A DNA stretch of 11,675 nt from Pedosphaera sp. (GTDB lineage Bacteria; Verrucomicrobiota; Verrucomicrobiia; Limisphaerales; UBA9464): assembly GCA_009695405.1 (NCBI GenBank), contig SIAZ01000101.1, positions 1 through 11,675 on the forward strand, written 5' to 3'. The translations under genes were made by a program, and so were the position numbers. Below are positions 1 through 6,780 of this stretch, in pieces. Below the pieces are notes generated by a model that made no database searches, was not told where the DNA came from, and saw only the letters and a program-made list of their open reading frames with translations. How positions within the stretch are numbered: the stretch's first letter is position 1; every line of letters begins with the position of its first letter.

Positions 1-100
1 ACTTACCGCTCGATAACCAGTTGCGAACGACCTCGCATTTGAACGATTTATCGAACTTCCGGCGCGTTTTTGTAGGGGAGTCTTTGATGATGGATTCCAT
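1..100 (-). CDS. IS3-family transposase OrfA, N-terminal fragment cut by window edge
   Basis: Reading the minus strand from the ATG at 100-98 gives an open frame that runs off the window after 33 codons. An in-frame TAA lies five codons upstream, so the start is well bounded. The peptide begins MESIIKDSPTKTRRKF and continues DKSFKCEVVRNWLSSGK. This basic stretch followed by [KR]xFxxxFKxExVRxWLxSGKS is the usual opening of IS3-type OrfA proteins, the helix-turn-helix DNA-binding half of the transposase. An AGAGGA purine run lies about 10 bases before the ATG, giving it the only convincing ribosome-binding site among the starts in this window. That fits a mobile gene with its own translation signals. 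The element's right end should lie between about 101 and 190, but I could not identify a terminal inverted repeat. Family assignment rests on a short peptide. Confidence 0.62.
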   Translation of the reverse strand, partial: MESIIKDSPTKTRRKFDKSFKCEVVRNWLSSGK

Positions 101-161
101 GGTACAGGATTCCTCTTACTCTCCGTCCGAGAAATCGAAGCAACATCAAGTCATATTCTTT

Positions 162-191
162 CCGCCTATTAGAGGACTCTTTTTAAGGCGG
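162..191. repeat. Nested inverted repeat just after the phosphatase gene
   Basis: CCGCCT (162-167) pairs with AGGCGG (186-191), and inside it AGAG (171-174) pairs with CTCT (177-180). It lies immediately past the stop codon of the minus-strand phosphatase gene (TAA at 195-193). No T-run follows on the minus strand, so it is not a classical intrinsic terminator. It could be a weak terminator or part of the end of the neighbouring insertion sequence. Confidence 0.35.
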
Positions 192-192
192 A

Positions 193-1137
193 TTAAGGGA
201 GACGATTAAAATGACGGAGGGCACCGAAGCGGAGTCCCCGTGTACTGATGCCGAGGCGTAAAGGGGGAAAGGCACGGAGAATGGATTCGTAAATCACTGC
301 ACCGGTCAGGATGACATCGGCACGTTGGGGTGGGAGGCCGGTCAGGCGTTGACGTTTCTTAAGAGGCAAGGACCACAAGAGTTCGACGAGTTTTTCGAGC
401 GATAGAAGAGTGAAGCATTTGGCTTCGATACGTTCTCGGTCGAAGTCCTTTAGACCTTCGTCAATCATCGCAAGAATAGAGCTACTTCCGCCCACCCCGA
501 CGGCGGTTTCGATACCAGAAATATGGCTTTTAAGCACTGGAAGAACTTGGAATTGAATGAAGTTATCGAGAAAAGTTCGTGCCTCTAGAAGGAGTGAATG
601 ATCGGGTGATTGCGGCACCGAAAGATGTTCGAGGAGTCGGACACTGCCAATTTCAAAACTGTGTCGGAACCGGATTTGGTCAGAAGTCCCAATAATAAAT
701 TCGGTAGATCCGCCCCCGACATCAAGGACGAGGAGTTGATGAGTGGAAAAGGTTGGATTGGAAGTGGCCCCAGAGAAGCTCCATTCCGCCTCGTTCTCTC
801 CGGAGATAATCTGGGTTTCGAGGCCCGTTTTAAGTCGAACTGCCTCGATTAGTGCGTTGGAATTGGAGGCATCTCTTGCCGCGCTGGTGGCGATGATTCG
901 GATGGAGGCTGTTTTAAGTGCAGTGGCGTGTGCGACGAAGCGTGCGACGGTTGCGGTGGTGCGGCAGATCGCTTCAGGTTGAAGAAGGTGTTGCGCGTAG
1001 AATCCTTCTCCAAGACGGGTCTGTTCTGTGCAATCAAGGATCGAAGTGATGGAGGACGACGAGATATCAGCAACGAGCATTTTTACTGAGTTGGTACCGA
1101 TATCGATGAGCGCCTGAGGTGATTTAATCGGGATCAT
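193..1137 (-). CDS. Ppx/GppA-family phosphatase (short exopolyphosphatase type)
   Basis: The product has 314 residues and the ASKHA (actin-like ATPase) fold of the Ppx/GppA family, which hydrolyses terminal phosphates from inorganic polyphosphate or converts pppGpp to ppGpp. Visible motifs in order: the phosphate-1 loop DIGTNSVKML near residues 12-21; the family SGENEAEWSFSGA segment near residue 115, which carries the acidic catalytic region (SGEEEA in E. coli Ppx); the phosphate-2 loop LDVGGGSTEF near residue 138; VGVGGSSSILA near residue 212; and GLPPQRADVILTGA near residue 270. It lacks the C-terminal HD-like and extra domains of the roughly 510-residue E. coli Ppx, so it matches the short two-domain class. 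There is no signal peptide, so it should be cytoplasmic. It follows the PQQ-propeller gene by 71 bp on the same strand and may be cotranscribed. Whether the substrate is polyP or pppGpp cannot be read from the sequence. Confidence 0.9.
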   Translation of the reverse strand: MIPIKSPQALIDIGTNSVKMLVADISSSSITSILDCTEQTRLGEGFYAQHLLQPEAICRTTATVARFVAHATALKTASIRIIATSAARDASNSNALIEAVRLKTGLETQIISGENEAEWSFSGATSNPTFSTHQLLVLDVGGGSTEFIIGTSDQIRFRHSFEIGSVRLLEHLSVPQSPDHSLLLEARTFLDNFIQFQVLPVLKSHISGIETAVGVGGSSSILAMIDEGLKDFDRERIEAKCFTLLSLEKLVELLWSLPLKKRQRLTGLPPQRADVILTGAVIYESILRAFPPLRLGISTRGLRFGALRHFNRLP

Positions 1138-1208
1138 CCGTAGAAGGAATTGATGGGGTGTTGAGGACGGTTCACCAGAGCTTCGGAATTGAGAGAGAGA
1201 TGGAGAGT

Positions 1209-2459
1209 TCAGATTTTAGGTTTAGAACCTATGCGTAGAAGTTGGGTTCGCGTTCGAATAAAGAGGGCATTATCGATGACCCCAGGCGAGGCTAGGACCC
1301 GTTCCTTGAGGTCATTGCGGGAGAGGATCTGGAAGGTGGAAGAAGCATTGACCACCGTAGTAATTCCTTCTTCGCTAATAAAGTAGAGTCGACCCTCAGC
1401 GAGAATAGGAGAGGCAGAAAAGCCGCCGCCAAGGCGTTCATTCCAGAGGATTTTACCTGTGACACTCTCGGCGCAGGAGGCGATCCCGGCATCAGAGATA
1501 AAAAACAGATAGCCATTATGAGCTACGACCGAGGGGGTATTGGGAGCACCCTTGTTAATTCGCCACGCGATCGCCGTTGCTGTGGCATCTCCTGAAGCCT
1601 TAGACGGATTAATAGCGAGGAGAGTCGGGGCATCGTAGCCGGTACCGATGAAGAGTAGACCGTCGGCAAAAACAGGTCTTGGTATTACCGAGTAGCCTTC
1701 GCCATAGTTAACCCTCCACAGTTCGGTGCCGGTGATTGGATTGTAAGCGCCGACGAAGCCGCTTCCTGGGAGAATGACTTGAGTTGCGCCATCCACCGTT
1801 ACGGCGAGCGGAGTGGAGAAGGAGAAAGTTCGTTTAGCCGAGGTTCGACGCGGCGTTTTCCAGCGAACTTTGCCTGTGTTAGCATCCAGTCCGACGACGA
1901 ACGGATCGCTGCCACCATCGCAAGAAAAGAGAAGAGTCTCATCGACCAGAGCGGGTGATCCTCCATTACCATGAATGGGCGTGTAACCGAGAGTGGTTTG
2001 TTCCCAGAGGAGTCGGCCGTGGGAGTTGAGGGCAACCGTTCCGAGATGACCGAAGTGAGCGAACAAGCGTTGGCGAGAGGAATCGACAAGAATGGTAGGG
2101 CTGGCCTGGCTATTTTTGTCGTGGATAGAGGGGAGAGGGCTTGTTCCGCGGGGCAAGACAGGGGTGCGCCAGAGTTCAGTTCCGTCGTTAGTTGAGTAAG
2201 CAGAGACAGCTAGGGCTAAAGGATCTGATTTGCCATCACCGGTAGCGGAGGAGAGATAAAGGACGTTACTGGCAATCGAGGGAGAAGACCAACCGGAACC
2301 GATAAGAGGACGTGTCCACGCGATGTTTTCCGTGGAAGACCAATGGACTGGAATATTTGTCGCGACAGAAACGCCTTGATGGGAGGGGCCACGAAATTCG
2401 GGCCATTGATTTCCGCCCGAGAGTGTAAGCGCGAAGCTGGTTGCAGCCGTTAGGATCAT
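1209..2459 (-). CDS. Secreted PQQ-like beta-propeller protein
   Basis: The 416-residue product begins with a short hydrophobic segment and then NQWPEFRGPSHQGVS, an opening typical of the PQQ-binding-like beta-propeller proteins abundant in Planctomycetes and Verrucomicrobia. Repeated blades follow, with the characteristic pattern [LV]xAxDxxTGxxxWxxxxxGxxxxxPxxxxGxLYF: for example DANTGKVRWKTPRRT, NPITGTELWRVNYGEGYSV, and SVTGKILWNERLGGGFSASP. An in-frame TAA nine codons before the ATG leaves no better start. The leader is odd in having no positive charge, but export to the periplasm is the likely fate. Enzymatic activity is not evident: many relatives are non-catalytic scaffolds, and no quinoprotein cofactor ligands or haem motif were seen. 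The gene starts 70 bp past the terminator that closes the Tol-Pal operon, so it probably has its own promoter between about 2460 and 2529. I could not assign that promoter. Confidence 0.85.
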   Translation of the reverse strand: MILTAATSFALTLSGGNQWPEFRGPSHQGVSVATNIPVHWSSTENIAWTRPLIGSGWSSPSIASNVLYLSSATGDGKSDPLALAVSAYSTNDGTELWRTPVLPRGTSPLPSIHDKNSQASPTILVDSSRQRLFAHFGHLGTVALNSHGRLLWEQTTLGYTPIHGNGGSPALVDETLLFSCDGGSDPFVVGLDANTGKVRWKTPRRTSAKRTFSFSTPLAVTVDGATQVILPGSGFVGAYNPITGTELWRVNYGEGYSVIPRPVFADGLLFIGTGYDAPTLLAINPSKASGDATATAIAWRINKGAPNTPSVVAHNGYLFFISDAGIASCAESVTGKILWNERLGGGFSASPILAEGRLYFISEEGITTVVNASSTFQILSRNDLKERVLASPGVIDNALFIRTRTQLLRIGSKPKI

Positions 2460-2529
2460 AGTGTGAGGTTCATCTAGGAGACGTTAAAGCTCAATGGAGA
2501 AGAGATGGATTGGTTGAGTTTAGGAGGCA

Positions 2530-2554
2530 AAAACCCCGCCGAGGGCGGGGTTTT
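2530..2554 (-). terminator. Rho-independent terminator of the Tol-Pal operon
   Basis: A perfect 11-bp stem, AAAACCCCGCC (2530-2540) with GGCGGGGTTTT (2544-2554), closes on a 3-base loop. Read on the minus strand, the GC-rich hairpin runs into TTTTT, as an intrinsic terminator should. It lies 37 bp past the pal stop codon and 70 bp before the PQQ-propeller gene. The symmetric A/T tails mean it could also work on the plus strand. Confidence 0.92.
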
Positions 2555-2591
2555 GAGAGATTAGAACGTTAAGTGTTCTCGAACTAAAGGA

Positions 2592-3248
2592 TTAGCGAAC
2601 GGAGGCCGGTGGGAGGAGTAGGATAAATTCGCCACGGCGATTTTTACCCCAAGCGGCTTCGTCGTGACCGAGTTCTGAGGGTTTGTCTTCACCGAAGCTG
2701 CGGGTGACTACGCGGTCTGCAGAGATGCCCATATTGAGAAGCATTTCGCGGACGGAGAGAGCGCGGCGTTCACCGAGGGAACGATTGTATTCTTCGGTGC
2801 CGCGTTCGTCGCAATGACCTTCGATTGCGAGACGGGCATCTGGCTTAGACTTTAAGAAATCAGCGACAGTGGTGACATTGCCTTTTTCAGAAGCTTTGAC
2901 GGACGCCTTATCGAATTCAAAGTAAACCGTATTGGCTTTAAAATGTTCACGATCAGCGACCATACCGTCGATGAGTTCTCGGTCTGTCTGACCAGCGAGG
3001 TCCGTTGATTTCGGCTTTTCATTAAGATCCTGAGGAATTGAACCATCGGAATCGGTGAGCAGAGGTCGACCGGAGCCATTGTTTTCATTAGCACCACCGA
3101 GCGGATTACCTGGGGTGATAGGGCCGGAGACGGGGGGCTTGGTATAGCCGGGCAGCGGAGTAATATTTTTTGTACCCTTTATGCAACCAGCTGACATTGA
3201 GAGCAGGGCCAATAGAACGAGAGTGGCGAGCTTGGAGAAAGACTTCAT
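2592..3248 (-). CDS. pal: Peptidoglycan-associated outer-membrane lipoprotein Pal (OmpA-like)
   Basis: The chosen start is the ATG at 3248-3246. It gives 218 residues beginning with a classic lipoprotein signal peptide, MKSFSKLATLVLLALLSMSA, then the lipobox SAGC with the lipidated Cys at residue 22. Isoleucine at +2 does not signal inner-membrane retention, so outer-membrane sorting is expected. A TTG nine codons upstream would only push the signal peptide inward. A Gly/Pro/Asn-rich linker of roughly 70 residues precedes the OmpA-like domain: VYFEFDKASVKASEKG, then EGHCDERGTEEYNRSLGERRA and KNRRGEF, which carry the family's conserved Asp and Arg for binding the diaminopimelate of peptidoglycan. 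Pal anchors the outer membrane to the wall and is the partner of TolB. The gene is last in the operon, 27 bp after tolB, and is followed by a strong terminator. The linker makes it longer than E. coli Pal (173 residues). Confidence 0.95.
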   Translation of the reverse strand: MKSFSKLATLVLLALLSMSAGCIKGTKNITPLPGYTKPPVSGPITPGNPLGGANENNGSGRPLLTDSDGSIPQDLNEKPKSTDLAGQTDRELIDGMVADREHFKANTVYFEFDKASVKASEKGNVTTVADFLKSKPDARLAIEGHCDERGTEEYNRSLGERRALSVREMLLNMGISADRVVTRSFGEDKPSELGHDEAAWGKNRRGEFILLLPPASVR

Positions 3249-3275
3249 TTGGGTAAGATTTGGGTTATACAACAA

Positions 3276-4430
3276 TTAGCGACTCCAACTGGGTTGTGAG
3301 CTACTGCCATCGACCCGTGACGAATCCTTTACATGACCGGTTGGCCAGTCAAGCAGCGAGAGATGTTTTGATCCGTACTTTCCGGTTCGACGCGTAAAAA
3401 TAAGCGTTCGAGAATTGGGTGACCATGAAGGATCTTCGCCTTCCGTGATCACTTTGGCGTCGCCACCAGTGGCTGAAACAATACAAATATCAAAGGATTC
3501 ACCCCGTTGCCGAGTGAAGGCGATCCATTTTCCATCCGGCGACCAATCTGGTTCGGTGGTATTGCGGACATTACCCGTGGTTAGCTTGCGCAGAGTGCCG
3601 CCGGAAGCTGGAATCGTGTAGAGCAGCGGGTAACCGCTTTCCCGAGAAACCACGCAAAGAGTGGCTCCATCAGGGGACCAGCAAGGAGAGGATTCATCGG
3701 CTGGTGTTGAAGTCAGCCTTTTTAGATTGCCGCCACCGGAGTCGGAGATCCATAGGTCCGGGCTGCCTGATTTGCTGAGGATCATGGCGAGCTTTGAGCC
3801 GTCGGCGGAGGGAGATGGGCTGATGTTGGAACCGGAGAACCGAACGATGGCAGTGTGGGAGCCGATGTTAAGATCTTGCTGGTAAATATCGGCGTTTCCG
3901 GCGCGGTAGCTAGTATAGTAAATCGAGCGTGAACCGGATTTCCAAGCAGGAGCTGCGACTATATTATTGTCAGTGGTCAACTGGACGGGGTTTGAGCCAT
4001 CATAGTCGCTGGCATAAATTTCACTGGTACGAGCGCGTTGAACTTTAAAAATGATTTTCGTTCCTCGGAGCCCCTTGCGTCCGGTGATAGCTTGGACCAC
4101 ATCGTCGGCGAGGGCATGAGCCTGAGTACGAGTCGTGCCGCCGGAATAGGCGCGATTAAAAAGAGATGTCTTATTGGCAGTGTCAGAAAGCGTTCCCTCC
4201 GTTTTACCTTCAACCCGGCCGTTGAGGTCGTATTGCGCTTGCGAAGCGTCCACGAGATCAAAACCAGCCACGAAGAGATCAAACTCTAGAACTTTCCGTG
4301 TTTCATCTGAGAATCCTGTGAGTGAAATAGGAATAGAGCGGGAAGTCGTGTCGGTGACATTCACCTGTGGAGCTGCCTGCAGGGAGAGAATTAAAGCGAG
4401 TGAAGCGAAGAATTTCAGACGGAAGTTCAT
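3276..4430 (-). CDS. tolB: Tol-Pal system protein TolB
   Basis: The 384-residue periplasmic protein starts with a signal peptide (MNFRLKFFASLALILSLQAA). An N-terminal alpha/beta domain follows, containing VLEFDLFVAGFDLVDASQA and, near residue 120, LRGTKIIFKVQR. The C-terminal half is a six-bladed TolB propeller of WD40-like PD40 repeats: SPSPSADGSKLAMILSKSG, SPCWSPDGATLCVVS, EPDWSPDGKWIAFTRQRGE, DPSWSPNSRTLIFT, and a final QPSWSR. The xWSPDGxxIxF motifs and the ST/LT turns between blades are diagnostic. TolB couples TolA to Pal during outer-membrane constriction. It is slightly shorter than E. coli TolB (about 430 residues). Its ATG lies 60 bp after the tolA/tonB stop, the widest gap in the operon, and pal follows after 27 bp. 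No Shine-Dalgarno sequence precedes the ATG. Confidence 0.95.
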   Translation of the reverse strand: MNFRLKFFASLALILSLQAAPQVNVTDTTSRSIPISLTGFSDETRKVLEFDLFVAGFDLVDASQAQYDLNGRVEGKTEGTLSDTANKTSLFNRAYSGGTTRTQAHALADDVVQAITGRKGLRGTKIIFKVQRARTSEIYASDYDGSNPVQLTTDNNIVAAPAWKSGSRSIYYTSYRAGNADIYQQDLNIGSHTAIVRFSGSNISPSPSADGSKLAMILSKSGSPDLWISDSGGGNLKRLTSTPADESSPCWSPDGATLCVVSRESGYPLLYTIPASGGTLRKLTTGNVRNTTEPDWSPDGKWIAFTRQRGESFDICIVSATGGDAKVITEGEDPSWSPNSRTLIFTRRTGKYGSKHLSLLDWPTGHVKDSSRVDGSSSQPSWSR

Positions 4431-4490
4431 AAAGGCAGGGAATGAATTCGGAACGGGTAGAAGTCAGGAATGAGTACGGTGAGTTATTGG

Positions 4491-5486
4491 TCACATTGCC
4501 GCCGCTGCGGAAAGGTCAAACCGGATAGAAATTGTTCTTTCGGAGTCCTCGGTGCCGTCGGGCAGAGGGCGGAGTTGACGGTTCCGATCGAGGACCTCGC
4601 GCACGGAGTCGTCGAGTGCTCGGATTCGTGATGGGTCGGTTATACGGAAAGATTTTACTATCCCATTGCGAAGGATGACGATTTCGGCTCCAACCTCGCC
4701 ACGGTCGACATTGAGAGTGGTGGGTTTTTTCCAGCGCAGTTTATAGAAACTAGAAAGGTACGAGGTGTAGGGCGCGTAGGCTTCCCCACCTTTGCCTGGG
4801 GTGCTGAACTGGAACTTGCCCGAGAGAGTTGAACTGAGAGATCCGGCCGCCCCGCGGAGAGCATCGGTCCGTGCTCGTTGATTTTTATTCCACGCCTCTT
4901 GCCGAGCCGACTCAGCGGCTTCAGCGGCTTCAGCCGCTCGTTCACGTTCGATTTTGGCCGTAGCTTTCTTGGCCTCAGCACGACGCAGCGCGTCGTTGGC
5001 GTCGGATTCTGTTTTGGTTGATTTTACCGTTTTTTGCGCAACTTGAATCGGTTTTTTAGCGGTGCTTTGGGCGGGCAGATTTGGATCAATGTCCTGAGCG
5101 TTCTTTGGCGTTTTAACTGTTTCTACCCGCTTCAGTTCTGAGGCGACCTCGACCTCTTTTTTTTGTGGCTGCTTTTTTTCAATAGGCAACGCTTCGGTCT
5201 GGGGTGGTGGTGTTTTAGCTGAAGTTGATTGTTTGAGCGGAGGGATGGGGGCAGAGGGCGGCGTGGGCGGAGGGGTGCCTGACGTTGGATTGGAGGGAGG
5301 AGTTTCAGGGCCGCCGGCAGTAAGACCGTCTGTGAGACGGACAGAGTCGGAGACAATTTCTAGGACAGGGCTAGAGAGATTGGGACTCGGGGCAGGAATG
5401 AAAGCCGTGGAAACGACGAAGAAAAGAACCGCGACGGCGTGAAGTCCGACGGAAGTTATCAGGCACGTTTGAGGCGTGGCGGTCAT
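4491..5486 (-). CDS. TolA/TonB-type energy-transducing protein
   Basis: The 331-residue protein has the three-part layout of TolA/TonB transducers. A single N-terminal membrane anchor (near residues 12-31, VGLHAVAVLFFVVSTAF) is followed by a proline-rich stretch (residues about 60-100, PPPTPPSAPIPPLKQ) and a long Lys/Glu/Ala-rich segment, likely helical (about 100-215, including the AAEAAEAAE run). The last 90 residues form a TonB/TolA C-terminal domain (YLSSFYKLRWKKP, GEVGAEIVILRNGIVKSFRI, ALDDSVREVLDRNRQLRPLP). Position between tolR and tolB argues that it serves as TolA, passing energy from the TolQ-TolR motor to TolB-Pal, although the C-terminal domain resembles the generic TonB family. 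The gene starts 5 bp after the tolR/exbD stop, so translation is probably coupled. Confidence 0.88.
   Translation of the reverse strand: MTATPQTCLITSVGLHAVAVLFFVVSTAFIPAPSPNLSSPVLEIVSDSVRLTDGLTAGGPETPPSNPTSGTPPPTPPSAPIPPLKQSTSAKTPPPQTEALPIEKKQPQKKEVEVASELKRVETVKTPKNAQDIDPNLPAQSTAKKPIQVAQKTVKSTKTESDANDALRRAEAKKATAKIERERAAEAAEAAESARQEAWNKNQRARTDALRGAAGSLSSTLSGKFQFSTPGKGGEAYAPYTSYLSSFYKLRWKKPTTLNVDRGEVGAEIVILRNGIVKSFRITDPSRIRALDDSVREVLDRNRQLRPLPDGTEDSERTISIRFDLSAAAAM
4913..4939. repeat. 9-bp tandem repeat within tolA
   Basis: Three consecutive 9-mers, CAGCGGCTT, CAGCGGCTT and CAGCCGCTC, encode the Ala-Ala-Glu repeat in the helical linker of the TolA-like protein on the minus strand. Copy-number change here would stay in frame and only alter linker length. 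Confidence 0.7.
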
Positions 5487-5491
5487 CGGGT

Positions 5492-5914
5492 CTATTTCTT
5501 CCGTGGGAGTTGGGTTGCAATCCGGAAGTGGGTGAGTCCATTACGTCCGCAGATATCGAGTAAAGTTACCAAGATTTGCGCGGGTTTTTCACCTTCGACT
5601 TTAAGGACGAGAAGGAGTTGGGAGTTGGCGCGGTAAGCCTGAATGAGTTGGTTTTCCAGTTCTTTTTCTCCAACCGGCTTGGCGCCGCGCAAGGAGAATA
5701 AGCCATTAGCAAACCCTTGGATAGTGGCTTCGTTAGCGGGGTCAGTCCGAGTCCGAGCATCGCCTCCGACGGGAAGTTTCATATTTAATCCCGGTTCAAG
5801 AGCGGGAGTGGTAATGATAAAAATGATCAATAGAACGAAGGCGAGATCCAGCAACGGAGTGACGTTGATATCGTTCAGAGTGACCAAGGAATTACGTTGA
5901 GAAAATCGGCGCAT
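5492..5914 (-). CDS. tolR: ExbD/TolR family proton-channel subunit
   Basis: The 140-residue product has the standard ExbD/TolR plan. A short cytoplasmic N-terminus (MRRFSQRNSLVTLNDINVTP) is followed by one membrane helix (about residues 20-40, LLDLAFVLLIIFIITTPAL) and a periplasmic domain. The conserved membrane aspartate that carries protons in this family is present in the PLLDLAFVLLIIF motif at residue 23. The periplasmic part contains the LPVGG segment and an ILVTLLDICGRNGL helix near the end, as in family members. Together with TolQ it forms the stator/motor that harvests proton-motive force. Its ATG starts two bases after the stop of the zinc-ribbon gene, and its stop lies 5 bp before tolA, so it is firmly inside the operon. 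Position in a TolB-Pal operon favours TolR over ExbD. Confidence 0.93.
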   Translation of the reverse strand: MRRFSQRNSLVTLNDINVTPLLDLAFVLLIIFIITTPALEPGLNMKLPVGGDARTRTDPANEATIQGFANGLFSLRGAKPVGEKELENQLIQAYRANSQLLLVLKVEGEKPAQILVTLLDICGRNGLTHFRIATQLPRKK

Positions 5915-5916
5915 GC

Positions 5917-6780
5917 TTAGTTGAAGAGCCTTAGGCCGGTGACTCGGATCAGGATAAAGCCGCCGAGAAAGAGGGCAGCGAGAGCGATTCCCAAATAAAG
6001 TAAATTGACTGGTTTAGTCTCCAAAGCCTTTTCCTTTGATTTAGAATTTTTATGAAGGCGCCGTTCACATCGGTTGCAGCGACTTTGGTTGCGAGCATTT
6101 ACTTCTCCATATTCGTGACAGGTGACAAATAGGTGCCCTCGGCATTGAGTGCATCGTTGCACATCGAGAGGGTATACATGATTACATTTGGCGCAAGCAA
6201 TGCCTCGGCCCATCGTTTGATTCGCTGTTTCGTCGAGGGGACCTGCTGTGCCCGTGGTAGAAGTTAGAGGAGATTTACTGGACCTCGTCGATGGTTTCGG
6301 TTGGATGATTCGATCCATTAAAGACCGCTGAAGAGGATTTTTGCAGGCGCTGCAATTTTCAAAAACCCTACTATTACGAGTCGAGCACGTGGGACAGTTG
6401 GTAAACAGTGAAGTTTCGCAGCTTTCTAATCCAGTTGGATTTAGATGTTCACAGTTCGTGCAGAGGGTTCCTCTACCGACCTGACTGATCTTTGTTGGCT
6501 TTCGACTTTTGCGGTCTGGGCGACTCGAGATTTTGCTGCGGAGAGACTCGGCTAAAGTTGGCTGGAGAATGGCCTTGCATTTCTGTCATTGAGTGAGGAT
6601 CCATGAATTAATTTCTTTGCAGCTGGGGCACTCAATTCGCAGAGGATCGGCGCAGTATTCACAATCGATTAAAGACTCAGGATTGATGTGGTCACAACGC
6701 TTGCACAGAATACCTCTGCCGCGTCGTAAATCTCGCGGAGGAGGAGGGGTAATCTCCTTATTTGCCCGTGAATCACTCAT
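5917..6780 (-). CDS. Tail-anchored triple double-zinc-ribbon protein, interrupted by an in-frame TGA
   Basis: One frame of 287 codons links what look like two small genes; it is broken only by TGA at 6588-6586. The start is ATG at 6780 (or the adjacent ATG at 6783), overlapping the tolQ stop. Three repeats share CxxC-x10-CxxC-x7-CxxC-x10-CxxC and open with GRG[ITL]xCxxC: Cys at 26, 29, 40, 43, 51, 54, [TGA at 65], 68; then 107, 110, 121, 129, 132, 143, 146; then 196, 199, 210, 213, 221, [Tyr224], 235, 238. A basic linker and a hydrophobic helix (about 260-280) end the protein, with the ribbons probably cytoplasmic. Each repeat lacks one zinc ligand: by TGA, by a 3-residue deletion, and by Cys-to-Tyr. 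The ATG at 6318 opening the downstream part lacks a ribosome-binding site and looks internal. Function unknown; its place between tolQ and tolR suggests an envelope link. It may be a pseudogene or be read through. Confidence 0.75.
6055..6720 (-). repeat. Three double-zinc-ribbon repeats in the protein between tolQ and tolR
   Basis: The repeats lie at 6720-6565, 6477-6331 and 6210-6055 on the minus strand. Their openings align as GRGILCKRCDHINP, GRGTLCTNCEHLNP and GRGIACAKCNHVYP. Cysteine spacing is identical in all three, apart from a three-residue loss in repeat 2. Linkers of about 30-40 polar, Ser/Lys/Pro-rich residues separate them. The nucleotide sequences have diverged, so this is an old internal duplication. 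Confidence 0.85.
6586..6588 (-). other. In-frame TGA at a conserved Cys codon (UxxC position)
   Basis: Codon order here is CAA-TGA-CAG-AAA-TGC. Aligned with FENCSACKNPL of repeat 2 and QSRCNRCERRL of repeat 3, repeat 1 reads LTQ-stop-QKCKAIL, so the stop sits on the first Cys of the last CxxC. A single third-base change from TGC or TGT explains it. The following C gives the UGA-C context, known as a leaky terminator in E. coli. The frame remains open for 222 sense codons afterwards. Confidence 0.9.

Noticed and set aside
21..209. Plus-strand 62-codon ORF at the left edge
   Set aside because: It lies antisense to the transposase OrfA start and runs into the phosphatase 3' end. It has no recognisable domain.
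4303..4494. Minus-strand 63-codon ORF between tolA and tolB
   Set aside because: It overlaps the tolB signal-peptide region in another frame and has no domain. It is a shadow, despite its ATGA overlap with the tolA stop.
6520..6585. Bacterial SECIS hairpin after the TGA
   Set aside because: Only weak pairings were found (AATG with CATT around a CAAGGC loop; CUC with GAG). None has the stem length and spacing expected of a SelB-binding element. A folding program could overturn this.
6473..6589. 38-codon ORF starting at an ATG that overlaps the in-frame TGA (ATGA)
   Set aside because: It resembles a reinitiation site, but the peptide is out of frame with the repeats, has no cysteine ribbon, and stops inside repeat 2. 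The overlap is explained by CAA-TGA context.
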